DNA of 64,000 nucleotides. Origin: Streptomyces sp. 130. GTDB lineage: Bacteria > Actinomycetota > Actinomycetes > Streptomycetales > Streptomycetaceae. A model generated the notes under the pieces. It worked only from the letters and a program-made list of their open reading frames with translations, was not told where the DNA came from and searched no databases. Location: positions 1 through 64,000 of the forward strand of contig NZ_VJNO01000016.1 in NCBI RefSeq assembly GCF_007096885.1, read 5' to 3'. How positions within the stretch are numbered: position 1 is the stretch's first letter; the number at the start of each line of letters is the position of its first letter. This document shows positions 33,979 through 42,435 of this stretch, piece after piece. Both the position numbers and the translations under genes were made by a program.

Positions 33979-34017
33979 GGGAGCCCCCGGCCGAACGTCC
34001 TGCGGCCGGGGGCTCCC
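33979..34017 (+). terminator. Terminator after terD
   Basis: A perfect 15-bp stem (GGGAGCCCCCGGCCG with its complement) and a 9-nt loop start 18 bp after the terD stop. Confidence 0.88.
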
Positions 34018-34122
34018 GCGTGTCCGGGCGTCCCCCGGACCGAGCAACGGCGTCTGAAGGCCCCCACCTCACCGCCCGTCGCGACGCCGCCCCGGCCGCC
34101 GTGGGAGCGGAAGCGGAGGCCG

Positions 34123-35538
34123 TCAGCCGTCCGCGGCGGGCCGGCCCCCGCCGTACAGCCACGACTTCCACAGCCCCGACAGGTCCTGGCCCGTCTCCCC
34201 CTCCACGTACGCCGTGAAGTCGGCCGTCGACGCGTTGCGGTGCCGGTACTTCTCCGTCCAGCCCCGCAGCAGCGCGAAGAACTCCCCGTCGTCGTCCACC
34301 GCCTCACGGATCATGTGGATGACCATCGCCCCGCGCCCGTACACCGGATCGTCCGAGATGGCCGCGGCCGACGGCGGATCGGCGGGCGGGAACGCCCAGT
34401 TGTCCTCGTCCTCGTAGGCGACGTCGAACGACTCGTCGGCCGGGATGCCGTTCTTCTCCTCCTCCCACAGCCACTCCGCGTACGTCGCCAGGCCCTCGTT
34501 CAGCCACATGTCGCGCCAGCTCTCCGGCGTGACCGAATCACCGAACCACTGGTGCGCCATCTCGTGGACGAGCAGCCCGACGCTCGGCGGGCCGGGGAAG
34601 AACGGCCGGTTCTGCGTCTCCAGGGCGTACCCCGCGTCGTCCTCGCGGTCCACGATCGCGCCCGTCGCGGAGAACGGATACGGACCGAAGTGCTCCGCCT
34701 CCCACGCCACGACCTCCGGGACCCGGGCGACGGTCCGCGCGCTCGCCTTCGCCACCTCCGGGTCCACGGCCGTGAACACCGTGATGCCGCCGGCCATCGT
34801 GGACGTCCTCGTCTCGAACCGCCCGATCGCCAGCGTCGCGAGATAGCTCGCCATCGGCTCGGCGGTGTGCCAGCGGAAGGTGGTACGGCCCTGCTCCGTC
34901 ACCGGCGGCCCGGCGAGCACCCCGTTGGACACCGCCGTGAGCCCCTTCGGGACGGTGACTGCCAGGTCGTACGCGGCCTTGTCGCCCGGGTGGTGGTTGC
35001 CCGGGAACCAGGCCATCGAACCGGTCGGCTCACCGAGGGCCAGCGCCCCGTCGTCGGTCGGCAGCCAGCCCTCCTCCGACCCGTCCGGGTCGGTGATCGT
35101 CTTCGGCGCCCCGGAGTAGCGCACGACGGCACGGAACGTCCCGCCCTTGCGCAGCCGGCCCTCGACCTTCCCGTCCGTACGGAGCGTCACCTCGTCGCCC
35201 GCCCGGTTCACGGCGGCCGGACGCCCCTCCACGGTCGCCGAGTCCACGGTCAGCCCGGCCAGGTCCAGATTGAACGAGCTGAGATCCTGGGTGGCCCGCG
35301 CGGTGATCTCGGCCGTCCCGCGCAGCGTCCGCTCGTCCGGGTCCACATCGAGCGTGAGGGCGTAGTGCGTGACGTCGTAACCGCCGTTGCCCAGCTTCGG
35401 GAAGTACGGATCGCGCACCCCGGACGCGCCCGGCTTCCCCTCGACGCCGCCGGAACAGGCGGGCGCGAGGAGGGCGAGGGCGAGCAGGGGGAGGGCGGCG
35501 CGGGCCGTCCTGCGGCGTGCCGGGGTTCGCTGGTCCAC
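34123..35538 (-). CDS. M1-family zinc aminopeptidase, lipoprotein
   Basis: The 471-aa precursor has an Arg-rich start, a membrane-spanning signal (ALPLLALALLAPAC) and a lipobox Cys, so it is probably anchored to the outer face of the membrane. The zinc site HEMAHQWFG with a second Glu in WLNEGLATYAEW is intact. The N-terminal beta domain (YDVTHYALTLDVDPDERTLR) is typical of M1 peptidases, but the long C-terminal helical domain is absent, as in other short actinobacterial members. The GTG at 35538 gives a normal signal peptide; an ATG at 35592 is possible. Confidence 0.88.
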   Translation of the reverse strand: MDQRTPARRRTARAALPLLALALLAPACSGGVEGKPGASGVRDPYFPKLGNGGYDVTHYALTLDVDPDERTLRGTAEITARATQDLSSFNLDLAGLTVDSATVEGRPAAVNRAGDEVTLRTDGKVEGRLRKGGTFRAVVRYSGAPKTITDPDGSEEGWLPTDDGALALGEPTGSMAWFPGNHHPGDKAAYDLAVTVPKGLTAVSNGVLAGPPVTEQGRTTFRWHTAEPMASYLATLAIGRFETRTSTMAGGITVFTAVDPEVAKASARTVARVPEVVAWEAEHFGPYPFSATGAIVDREDDAGYALETQNRPFFPGPPSVGLLVHEMAHQWFGDSVTPESWRDMWLNEGLATYAEWLWEEEKNGIPADESFDVAYEDEDNWAFPPADPPSAAAISDDPVYGRGAMVIHMIREAVDDDGEFFALLRGWTEKYRHRNASTADFTAYVEGETGQDLSGLWKSWLYGGGRPAADG

Positions 35539-35588
35539 ACGAATGATCCTATGTGCGGAATGTCGTAATCCGATGTGGTCCGCGGGGC

Positions 35589-37223
35589 TCACAGCACCGC
35601 GATCCCCAGCGGCCGTTCGCCCGCCGCCAGCCGGACCGGGGGCGTCTTCCCGTCGAGGGCGACGACCGTGATGCCGTTCCAGTAGCCGTCCCGGGTGAAG
35701 CCTCCCGTGACGTACGCCGTACGGCCGTCCCGCGACACGGCGACATCCTCGTGCGGCCCGTCCAGCCTCACCAGGCGCTCGGAGCCGCCGGGCTCACGGA
35801 TCGTCAGCGACGCCTCCTCGTCGCCGGAGGCGATCGGGCCGGTGCCCACGACGAGCAGCGTGCCGTCCGGGGCGAGCGCCGCCCCGTGCTGGTGGGTGTC
35901 GGCCGTCATCCGCTCGACGGCCACCTCCCCGGTGCGCGGGTCGAGGACGGCGAGCCGCTCGCCCTCGAACGGCAGCAGCAGCTTCCCGTCCGACGGGCGG
36001 ACCACCGCGTAGTGCGGCTTCAGCCAGGACCCCAGCCCGCCCTCGGTCCCGTACGGGGCGACCTCCATGCGCCGCGCGCGGAGCGTGTCCGTACGGACGG
36101 AGGTCACGTCGAACGAGTCGTGGCCGGTGGCGTACGCCTCCGAGCCGTCGCGCGACACGTCCACGTCGAAGGGCCGGCGCCCCACGGGGACCGTGCCGGT
36201 GACCTTCCGGGTGGCGGTGTCGATGACCTCGAGGACCCCGTTGCCGCCGGGCACGTTGACCCCGACGTACGCGTGCCGGCCGTCGGGGGCCAGCGCGATA
36301 CCCATCCCGCCGCCCCGGTACTCACCCGTCGTCACGGGCCCGGTCCGCGTCGAGTACGCGATCCGGGCCAGCCGCTTCCGCTTCCCGGTGTCCACGACCG
36401 CGACGCCCTCGGCGGTGGTGACCCACGCCCGCCCGTCCGCGCCGACGGCGACGCCGTAGGGGGCGGTACCGACCTCCACCCGGTCGAAGGCACCCCGGAC
36501 CGGGTCCACGAAGGACACGGTGTCGGCCCCGAAGTCGGCGACGAGCAACGTCCCTGCGGGGGTCACCCCGGACCCGGACGAGGCGGTGGGCACCGGGGCC
36601 CGCGCGGCGGGCGAGGCCCCGGGGGACCCGGACCCGTCGGTGGCGGCACCCCCGGCACACCCGACGAGCACCGCCACGGCGGCGAAGGCGGCCAGGAGAG
36701 CGGACAGGGAGCGCCGGACACGGTCCCCGGCACGGCGGACGCAGTCCGGACAGCCCAGAGCCCCGGCGCGGCGAGCGCGGTCCCCGGCACGGCGAGCGCG
36801 GACCGGGCAGTCCGAAGCCCCGGCACGGCGAGCGCGGTCCCCGACGCGGCGGACGCGGTCCCCGACGCGGCGGACGCGGTCCCCGGCACGGCGGACGCGG
36901 TCCCCGACGCGGCGGACGCGGACCGGGCAGACCGAAGCCCCGGCACGGCGAGCGCGGCCCCCGACGCGGCGAGCGCGGTCCCCGACGCGGCGAGCACGGA
37001 CCGGGCACTCCACAGCCCCGGCACGGCGGACGCAGACCGGACACTCCACAGCCCCAGCACGGCGGACACAGACCAGGCACTCCACAGCCCCAGCACGGCG
37101 CACGCAGACCGGACACTCCACAGCCCCAGCACGGCGCACGCAAACCGGACAATCCACAGCCCCGGCGGCGGCGGTGCGCGTGGCCTCGGCCGCCTCCGCG
37201 CGCGGCCCGTGGTGGGCGCTCAC
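35589..37223 (-). CDS. YncE-like beta-propeller protein with repeat-expanded N-terminus
   Basis: The C-terminal 360 residues are a seven-bladed YncE/surface-layer type propeller (SFVDPVRGAFDRVEVGTAPY, then GVAVGADGRAWVTTAEGVAVV and further blades). It is preceded by a membrane or lipoprotein signal, LLAAFAAVAVLVGCAGG. Upstream, about 150 residues are encoded by a minisatellite: repeats of CPVCVRRAGAVE and VRRVGDR, rich in Cys and Arg. No normal start lies between the repeats and the signal. The GTG at 37223, overlapping the ankyrin stop as GTGA, is the best start, although GTG codons inside the repeats could also serve. With the arm present the signal becomes internal, so export may be altered. 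Confidence 0.72.
   Translation of the reverse strand: MSAHHGPRAEAAEATRTAAAGAVDCPVCVRRAGAVECPVCVRRAGAVECLVCVRRAGAVECPVCVRRAGAVECPVRARRVGDRARRVGGRARRAGASVCPVRVRRVGDRVRRAGDRVRRVGDRVRRVGDRARRAGASDCPVRARRAGDRARRAGALGCPDCVRRAGDRVRRSLSALLAAFAAVAVLVGCAGGAATDGSGSPGASPAARAPVPTASSGSGVTPAGTLLVADFGADTVSFVDPVRGAFDRVEVGTAPYGVAVGADGRAWVTTAEGVAVVDTGKRKRLARIAYSTRTGPVTTGEYRGGGMGIALAPDGRHAYVGVNVPGGNGVLEVIDTATRKVTGTVPVGRRPFDVDVSRDGSEAYATGHDSFDVTSVRTDTLRARRMEVAPYGTEGGLGSWLKPHYAVVRPSDGKLLLPFEGERLAVLDPRTGEVAVERMTADTHQHGAALAPDGTLLVVGTGPIASGDEEASLTIREPGGSERLVRLDGPHEDVAVSRDGRTAYVTGGFTRDGYWNGITVVALDGKTPPVRLAAGERPLGIAVL
36722..37177. repeat. Minisatellite of 16 units (36 and 21 nt) inside a coding region
   Basis: The 456 bp tile exactly into eight 36-nt and eight 21-nt units. 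The 21-nt unit begins GGTCCCCG and ends GCGGCGGACGC. The 36-nt unit is the same with about 15 extra bases (ACTCCACAG region). Short units start at 36722, 36779, 36836, 36857, 36878, 36899, 36956 and 36977. Long units start at 36743, 36800, 36920, 36998, 37034, 37070, 37106 and 37142. Both lengths are multiples of three, so changes in copy number keep the frame. Confidence 0.92.
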
Positions 37224-37867
37224 CGCGTGCCCCCGCTGTCCGGCGCATCCGCGCCTTCGGCGCCTTCGGCGCCCTCCGCGCCCCGCAGCAGCGCCGCGAT
37301 CCCGGCGAAGCCGCGCCGCTCCGCGTGCTCCAGCGCCGTCACCCCGTCGCCGTCCGCCAGTCCCGGCTTCGCGCCCGCCGCGAGCAGCAGCTCCACGATC
37401 TCCTGGTGCGCCCGGCCGCCGTCGCCGAGGATCACGGCCTCCAGCAGGGCCGTCCAGCCCAGCCGGTTGACGTGGTCCACGTCGATGTCGGTGAGCCTCA
37501 GCAGCTCCCGTACGTACGCGACGTGGCCGCGTTCGCTCGCCGGGATCAGCGCGATCCCGCCGAACCGGTTGCGCAGCTTCAGGTCGGGCCCGGCCGGCAG
37601 CAGGACGCGCAGCATCTCCACGCTGCCCGTGACGCCCGTCGCCAGCCAGGGGCTCTCCTCGCGCCGGTCCTGCGCGTCCGGGTCGGCGCCCGCAGCGACG
37701 AGCAGCCGGGCGGCCCCGACGTGCTCCCCGTGGACGGCCAGGAGCAGCGGGGTGCGCCCCTCCTCGTCGCGGGCGTCGACCCGGGCGCCGCCCTCGATCG
37801 CGGTCCGCACCCCGGCGGTGTCGCCGGTGCGCGCGGCGTCGAGCAGCTGGTGATCGAGGGCGTTCAT
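37220..37867 (-). CDS. Ankyrin-repeat protein
   Basis: The 215-aa protein is built of about five ankyrin repeats (LLDAARTGDTAGVRTAIEGG; GRTPLLLAVHGEHVGAARLL; GWTALLEAVILGDGGRAHQE). It has no signal peptide or membrane segment, so it should be a cytoplasmic protein-binding module. A GAEGAEGAEGA stretch near the end comes from 9-nt tandem repeats. Its stop codon overlaps the GTG of the propeller gene, so the two are co-expressed. Confidence 0.9.
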   Translation of the reverse strand: MNALDHQLLDAARTGDTAGVRTAIEGGARVDARDEEGRTPLLLAVHGEHVGAARLLVAAGADPDAQDRREESPWLATGVTGSVEMLRVLLPAGPDLKLRNRFGGIALIPASERGHVAYVRELLRLTDIDVDHVNRLGWTALLEAVILGDGGRAHQEIVELLLAAGAKPGLADGDGVTALEHAERRGFAGIAALLRGAEGAEGAEGADAPDSGGTR

Positions 37868-37897
37868 GTCCGTCTCCCGGGGGTGTGCGCGTACGTC

Positions 37898-38455
37898 CTA
37901 CTTGGCGAGGGCGGCGACGCCGGCCCGCGCGAACTTCTCGTCCAGGTCGCCGCTGGGCGCGCCCGCGACACCGATGCCCGCCACCGGAGCGCCCTTGACC
38001 TGCACGGGGGCGCCGCCCGCGAGGAACAGCGTGCCAGGGATGTCCTTCAGGTTCGGGGCCTGGGCGAGCCGTCCGGCCAGCTCGGAGGTCGGGGCGTTCC
38101 ACGACACGGCGGTGTACGCCTTCTTCTCGGCCGACTCGTACGCCTGGGGGCCCGAGCCGTCGCCGCGCAGGGTCAGGATCGTGTTGCCGTTGCGGTCGAC
38201 CACCGAGACCGCGACGCGCTGGTTCTCCTTCTTCGCCGCGTCCAGGGCGGCCTTCGCGGCCTTCGTCGCGGCGTCGAGGGTCAGGTGCGTCGTCTGCTGG
38301 AGGTTGCGGTGCGCGGTGTCCGCCTTGACGGTGGTCGCGGGGGCGGCGGCCGGGGTGGACGCGTTCGCGGACATCGCGCCGAACGTGCCGGCCCCGAGGG
38401 CGGCGGCGACGGCGGCACCGGTCAGGACACGGGTACGCGGCGACATCTTCTTCAT
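37898..38455 (-). CDS. hbpS: Secreted haem-binding protein of the GlcG/HbpS family
   Basis: The 185-aa precursor has a signal peptide (MKKMSPRTRVLTGAAVAAAL, cleavage probably near residue 33, ANA-S). The GlcG/HbpS domain follows, with LTLDAATKAAKAALDAAKKE, VAVSVVDRNGNTILTLRGD, and PVAGIGVAGAPSGDLDEKFA. In Streptomyces reticuli, HbpS binds haem outside the cell and controls the sensor kinase SenS. Here a similar kinase and response regulator are transcribed in the opposite direction 226 bp away, which supports the same three-part system. Assignment as true HbpS rather than a related GlcG protein is likely but not certain. Confidence 0.8.
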   Translation of the reverse strand: MKKMSPRTRVLTGAAVAAALGAGTFGAMSANASTPAAAPATTVKADTAHRNLQQTTHLTLDAATKAAKAALDAAKKENQRVAVSVVDRNGNTILTLRGDGSGPQAYESAEKKAYTAVSWNAPTSELAGRLAQAPNLKDIPGTLFLAGGAPVQVKGAPVAGIGVAGAPSGDLDEKFARAGVAALAK

Positions 38456-38681
38456 CAGGGGCTCCTCAGCGGGGCGGAGGCGGGCGGTTCCCGCGTCCTG
38501 CCATCCATCGTTGGCCCGCCACCGCCCCCGGACGGTCGTCGTACCGGCTCGACCCGGCGCCCGGGACGGCTGACGTACCCATCGGCCGATCGGTTGATGC
38601 GCGGGCGCCCGTCCGGGGTGACGATGGAATGTCCACGCAGGTCAGCGGGGTCCCTCCGGGACCGGAGAGCAGGGGTACGAG

Positions 38682-39992
38682 GTGGAGCACCGGTACGAGG
38701 ACGGGCCCCGGCCCGCGCCGGAGCGGGACGCCGACGACGCCGGCATCGCGCCGGAGCGGGACGCCGACGACGCCGGCACCCGTCCCCTCGCCCTCCTCAT
38801 GCACGCCGCGTTCTTCCTGCTCCTCGGCGCGTCGCTCGCCCGGTTCCTGCTCCGGCACCCCGGTGAGGCCCGCACGCCCTGGATCATCGGGCTGTCCATC
38901 GCCCTGGCCGCGCTCTATGTCATCGGGCCGGTGCTCGGCTCGCGCCCCACCGCCCGCAGCCTCGTCTGGCTCGGCGGGCTCGTCGTCGTCTGGATGGTGG
39001 TGGTCGTCCTCGCGCCCAGCTTCGCCTGGTGCGCGGTGCCGCTCTTCTACACCGGGCTGCGCATCCTGCCGCCCCGCGCCGCGTACGCCCTCGTCGCCCT
39101 GCTCACGCTGTTCGTCGTCGCCGCGCAACTCCGCCTCGCGCACGGCTTCGACCCCAACCTCGTGCTCGCCCCGCCCGCCGTCGCCGCCGTCGCCACCGCC
39201 GTGTTCGTCCACATGCGGCGCCAGGCCGTACGGCAGGGCCGGCTCATCGACGACCTGCTCCGCACCCGCCGCGAACTCGCCGCCACCGAGCGCCGGGAAG
39301 GCACCCTCGCCGAACGCCAGCGGCTGTCCATGGAGATCCACGACACCCTCGCCCAGGGCCTGTCCAGCCAGCAGATGCTCCTCCAGGCCGCCGACCGCAC
39401 CTGGGACACCGACCCGGCCACCGCCCGACGCCACATCCGTACCGCCGAAGGCATCGCCGAACGCAACCTCGCCGAGGCCCGCCGCTTCGTCCACGACCTG
39501 GCCCCCGCCGACCTGGCCCAGGGCGGCGGCCTCGACGCCGCCCTGCACGCACTCGCCGCCCGCGAAACCGCCCAGGCGCAGGGCAGGCTCACCGTCCGCT
39601 GCCACATCGAGGGCGCCCCGCACACCGTCCTGCCCGACCGCACCCAGTCCGCACTGCTGCGGATCGCCCAGGGCGCCCTGGCCAACGTCACCGAACACGC
39701 GCACGCCACCGAGGCCGCCCTCACGCTCACGCACCTGGACGACCGCACCGTCCTCGACATCGCCGACAACGGCCACGGCTTCACGCCCACCGCCGCCACC
39801 GGGGCCCCCGGCGGGGTGCGCGGCCACGGGCTCCCGGCCATGCGGGCCCGGCTCCACCAGCTCGGCGGCACCCTCACCATCGAATCGGCCCCCGGCGAAG
39901 GCACCGTCGTCACCGCCACCGTCCCCGTCGCTCCCGCACCCCCGCACCAGGCGCCCACACTTCAGGACCCCACACCTCAGGACCCCGCATGA
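38682..39992 (+). CDS. senS: Sensor histidine kinase, SenS-like (HisKA_3 type)
   Basis: The 436-aa kinase has about five membrane helices (residues 35-165). A coiled-coil linker leads to the phosphoacceptor site SMEIHDTLAQGLSSQQM, and an HATPase with DNGHGFTP and GHGLPAMRARL follows. This is the NarX/DegS-type class. The N-terminus has an 11-residue tandem duplication (APERDADDAGI, then APERDADDAGT). It overlaps the response regulator start by ATGA and lies opposite the HbpS-like gene, giving a haem or redox-responsive system as in S. reticuli. Confidence 0.85.
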   Translation: MEHRYEDGPRPAPERDADDAGIAPERDADDAGTRPLALLMHAAFFLLLGASLARFLLRHPGEARTPWIIGLSIALAALYVIGPVLGSRPTARSLVWLGGLVVVWMVVVVLAPSFAWCAVPLFYTGLRILPPRAAYALVALLTLFVVAAQLRLAHGFDPNLVLAPPAVAAVATAVFVHMRRQAVRQGRLIDDLLRTRRELAATERREGTLAERQRLSMEIHDTLAQGLSSQQMLLQAADRTWDTDPATARRHIRTAEGIAERNLAEARRFVHDLAPADLAQGGGLDAALHALAARETAQAQGRLTVRCHIEGAPHTVLPDRTQSALLRIAQGALANVTEHAHATEAALTLTHLDDRTVLDIADNGHGFTPTAATGAPGGVRGHGLPAMRARLHQLGGTLTIESAPGEGTVVTATVPVAPAPPHQAPTLQDPTPQDPA

Positions 39993-40630
39993 CCGCCGAC
40001 CGCACCGCCGACCGCATCCGCATCCTGCTCTGCGACGACCACGCCGTCGTACGCGCCGGGCTCCTCGCCCTCCTCGGCAGCGAACCCGACATCGAGGTCA
40101 TCGGCGAGGCGGGCAGCGGCGAGGAAGCCGTCGCGCTCGCCGCCCGGCTCACCCCCGACGTCGTCCTGATGGACCTCCAGCTCGGCACCGGCATCGACGG
40201 CGTCGAAGCGACCCGCCGCATCGCGGCCGGCCCCGGCACCCACGTCCTCGTGCTCACCACGTACGACACCGACGCCGACATCACCCGCGCCATCGAGGCC
40301 GGCGCCACCGGCTACCTGCTCAAGGCCGAACGCCCCGAGGAACTGTTCGCCGCCATCCGCTCCGCCGCCCAGGGCCGCACCACGCTCTCCCCGCCCGTCG
40401 CCAGCCGCGTCATGGCCCGCATGCGCGCCCCCCGCCCCACCCTCACCGACCGCGAACGCGACATCCTCGGCCAGCTCTCCCGGGGCCTCGGCAACCGCGA
40501 GATCGCCCGCGCCCTGTTCATCAGCGAGGCCACGGTCAAGACGCACCTCGGCCGCATCTACGACAAGCTCGGCGTCGACACCCGCGCGGGCGCCGTCGCC
40601 GTCGCCAAGGAACAGCGGCTGCTGCCGTGA
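39989..40630 (+). CDS. senR: NarL/LuxR-type response regulator, SenR-like
   Basis: A 213-aa two-domain regulator. The receiver has acidic CDDH, phosphoacceptor Asp in VVLMDLQLG, the TTYDTDAD switch, and Lys in YLLKAERPEE. The LuxR HTH is LTDRERDILGQLSRGLGNRE followed by IARALFISEATVKTHLGRIY. It is coupled to the upstream kinase by an ATGA overlap and should bind DNA when phosphorylated by it; the hbpS promoter is the likeliest nearby target. Confidence 0.88.
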   Translation: MTADRTADRIRILLCDDHAVVRAGLLALLGSEPDIEVIGEAGSGEEAVALAARLTPDVVLMDLQLGTGIDGVEATRRIAAGPGTHVLVLTTYDTDADITRAIEAGATGYLLKAERPEELFAAIRSAAQGRTTLSPPVASRVMARMRAPRPTLTDRERDILGQLSRGLGNREIARALFISEATVKTHLGRIYDKLGVDTRAGAVAVAKEQRLLP

Positions 40631-40681
40631 CGAGGCGCCTCGCCGATACGAGCGACACGCCGGGCATGACACCATCGGACC

Positions 40682-41179
40682 GTGCTCGACATCGGCTACT
40701 CCCTCTCCCGCCGCTTCCCGGACCCCCCGCAGACCGACTACCGCCGCGCGGACGTCCACGCGCTGCGGCACGACCTGTTCTCCGGGGACGTCTACCTCGC
40801 GGACACCAAGGAGGACCGCGAAGTATCCACAGCCTGGGGATGGGTGCCGGTGCTCGACTTCGCCTGGGCGCTGTGCGACATCGTGGAACGCATCGACCAG
40901 GACCCGCGCGGCAGCCGCTCGCACCGCCGCCAGCAGGCCGAACTCGACTTCACCGAGTCCACCGACCGCATGCTCTTCGAACGCCGCTTCGGCTGGGTCG
41001 ACATCGAGGCCGACTGGATGGACCCCGAGGAACCCCCGCTGACCTTCAGCCACTCCCTCCTGCGCCGCGAAGCCCGCGACTTCCTGCACGACCTGATCGC
41101 CGACCTCGCCGACATGCACGAGGGCCTGGCCGACAACCCGGCCGTCTGGGACCTCCAGGCCCGCTTCCCCCGCGTCTGA
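40682..41179 (+). CDS. Conserved hypothetical protein (165 aa)
   Basis: I do not recognise a characterised family. The product is acidic, aromatic-rich and soluble, with a WVPVLDFAWALCDIVERI segment and ESTDRMLFERRFGWVDIEAD in the middle, typical of small immunity-like or DUF proteins conserved in Streptomyces. The start is a GTG 52 bp after the response regulator, so it may be read through from that operon. No catalytic motif is evident. Confidence 0.6.
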   Translation: MLDIGYSLSRRFPDPPQTDYRRADVHALRHDLFSGDVYLADTKEDREVSTAWGWVPVLDFAWALCDIVERIDQDPRGSRSHRRQQAELDFTESTDRMLFERRFGWVDIEADWMDPEEPPLTFSHSLLRREARDFLHDLIADLADMHEGLADNPAVWDLQARFPRV

Positions 41180-41197
41180 CCCGGCCCGGCCACCCCC

Positions 41198-41878
41198 TCA
41201 CGGCTCCACCCGCACCCCGATCTGCGCCGCGAACGCCGGCGCCAGCTCCATCAGCTGCACCGGGCTGATCACGGCACCCGCCAGCCGATCCACCCCCCGC
41301 GCGATGTCCAGCTCCGCGACCGCCCGCAGATCCACCGACTCCATCCGCGCCGCGCTGAAGTCCGCCCGCCTCAACGCGCAGTCCCGGAACTCCACCCGCG
41401 TCAGCCGCGCACCCCCGAAGTCCGGCTCCGCCAGCACACAGCCCTCGAAGACCACATCCGTCAGCCGGGCCTCCCGCATATTCAGGTAGTCGATCTTCCC
41501 GCCCCGCACCACCCCCCGCTCCAGCACCGCACCGTGCAACTGCGTCCCGCCCAGCCGCGCGTCCACCACCTCCACGTCCCGCAGCGACGCCTCCGCGAGA
41601 TCGGTGCCCACCCCCCGTACGCCCGTCAGCACCGAATCCATGAACCGCGCCCGCGCCAGCTCCGCCTGGTCCAGGGCGCACCCCTCCAGCGCACAGTCCA
41701 TGAACCGCGCACCCCGCCCCGACGCGTCCGCCAGGTCCACCGACGCCCCGAACCGCACCCCGTCGTAATCCCCGTCCGGTACGAGCCCGCCCTCCTCGAA
41801 CTCCACCAACGGCGGCAGCCGCACCTCCGGCCGCCGCGCCGCCTTCAGACCACCACTCCGACCACCACTCCGCACCAT
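41198..41878 (-). CDS. Pentapeptide-repeat protein
   Basis: A 226-aa protein made mostly of A-(D/N)-(L/F)-x-x repeats (DLADASGRGARFMDCALEG; TDLAEASLRDVEVVDARLGG; LTRVEFRDCALRRADFSAAR). They fold as a right-handed quadrilateral helix. Some family members mimic DNA and protect gyrase from inhibitors, but most have unknown roles. No signal peptide is seen. The ATG at 41878 was preferred to one at 41896. Confidence 0.88.
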   Translation of the reverse strand: MVRSGGRSGGLKAARRPEVRLPPLVEFEEGGLVPDGDYDGVRFGASVDLADASGRGARFMDCALEGCALDQAELARARFMDSVLTGVRGVGTDLAEASLRDVEVVDARLGGTQLHGAVLERGVVRGGKIDYLNMREARLTDVVFEGCVLAEPDFGGARLTRVEFRDCALRRADFSAARMESVDLRAVAELDIARGVDRLAGAVISPVQLMELAPAFAAQIGVRVEP

Positions 41879-41927
41879 GCCCCCATCGTGACGCACGCCA
41901 CTGACAACGCCCCACGGGCGCTCGGCC

Positions 41928-42404
41928 TCACGCGCCGCCCAGCTCCGCCAGCGCCCCGTCGGTCAGCCGGTACACCGTCCACTCGTCCTGCGGACGCGCA
42001 CCCAGCGACTCGTAGAACGCGATCGACGGGGCGTTCCAGTTCAGCACCGACCACTCCAGGCGCTCGTAACCCCGCTCCACACAGATCCGCGCCAACTCCC
42101 TCAGCAGCGCCTTCCCGTGTCCGCCGCCCCGCCGCTCCGGGCGTACGTACAGGTCCTCCAGATAGATCCCGTGCACCCCGCGCCACGTCGAGAAGTTCAG
42201 GAACCAGAGCGCGAAGCCGACGACCTCGCCGTCCTCGTCCGACTCCGCGATGTGCGCGAACGCGGCCGGCCGCTCACCGAACAGCGCCTCCCGCAACTGC
42301 TCCTGCGTCGCACGCACCTCGTGCAGCGCCTTCTCGTAATCGGCCAGCTCACACACCATGGCGTGGATGACGGGGACATCGGCGGGGGTAGCGGTACGAA
42401 TCAT
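41928..42404 (-). CDS. GNAT acetyltransferase, diamine/thialysine type
   Basis: A 158-aa GNAT enzyme resembling spermidine/spermine and thialysine N-acetyltransferases: an MIRTATPADVPVIHAMVCEL start, the GFALWFLNFSTWRGVHGIYL and EDLYVRPERRGGGHGKALLR motif A, then LNWNAPSIAFYESLGA. It transfers acetyl from acetyl-CoA to a primary amine. It is monocistronic or co-transcribed with the pentapeptide gene. Confidence 0.88.
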   Translation of the reverse strand: MIRTATPADVPVIHAMVCELADYEKALHEVRATQEQLREALFGERPAAFAHIAESDEDGEVVGFALWFLNFSTWRGVHGIYLEDLYVRPERRGGGHGKALLRELARICVERGYERLEWSVLNWNAPSIAFYESLGARPQDEWTVYRLTDGALAELGGA

Positions 42405-42435
42405 GGGGGCAGCGTAGACAGCGCCCCGCCGACGG

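Noticed and set aside
36722..37177. Array considered as a CRISPR
   Set aside because: Units of 21 and 36 nt follow each other directly with no unique spacers, no leader and no cas genes. It is a minisatellite within a coding frame.
35553..37853. 766-codon plus-strand frame reading through the minisatellite, with Ala/Asp/Pro repeats
   Set aside because: The repeat units are multiples of three and keep every frame open. This strand lacks a ribosome-binding site and is antisense to the propeller and ankyrin genes.
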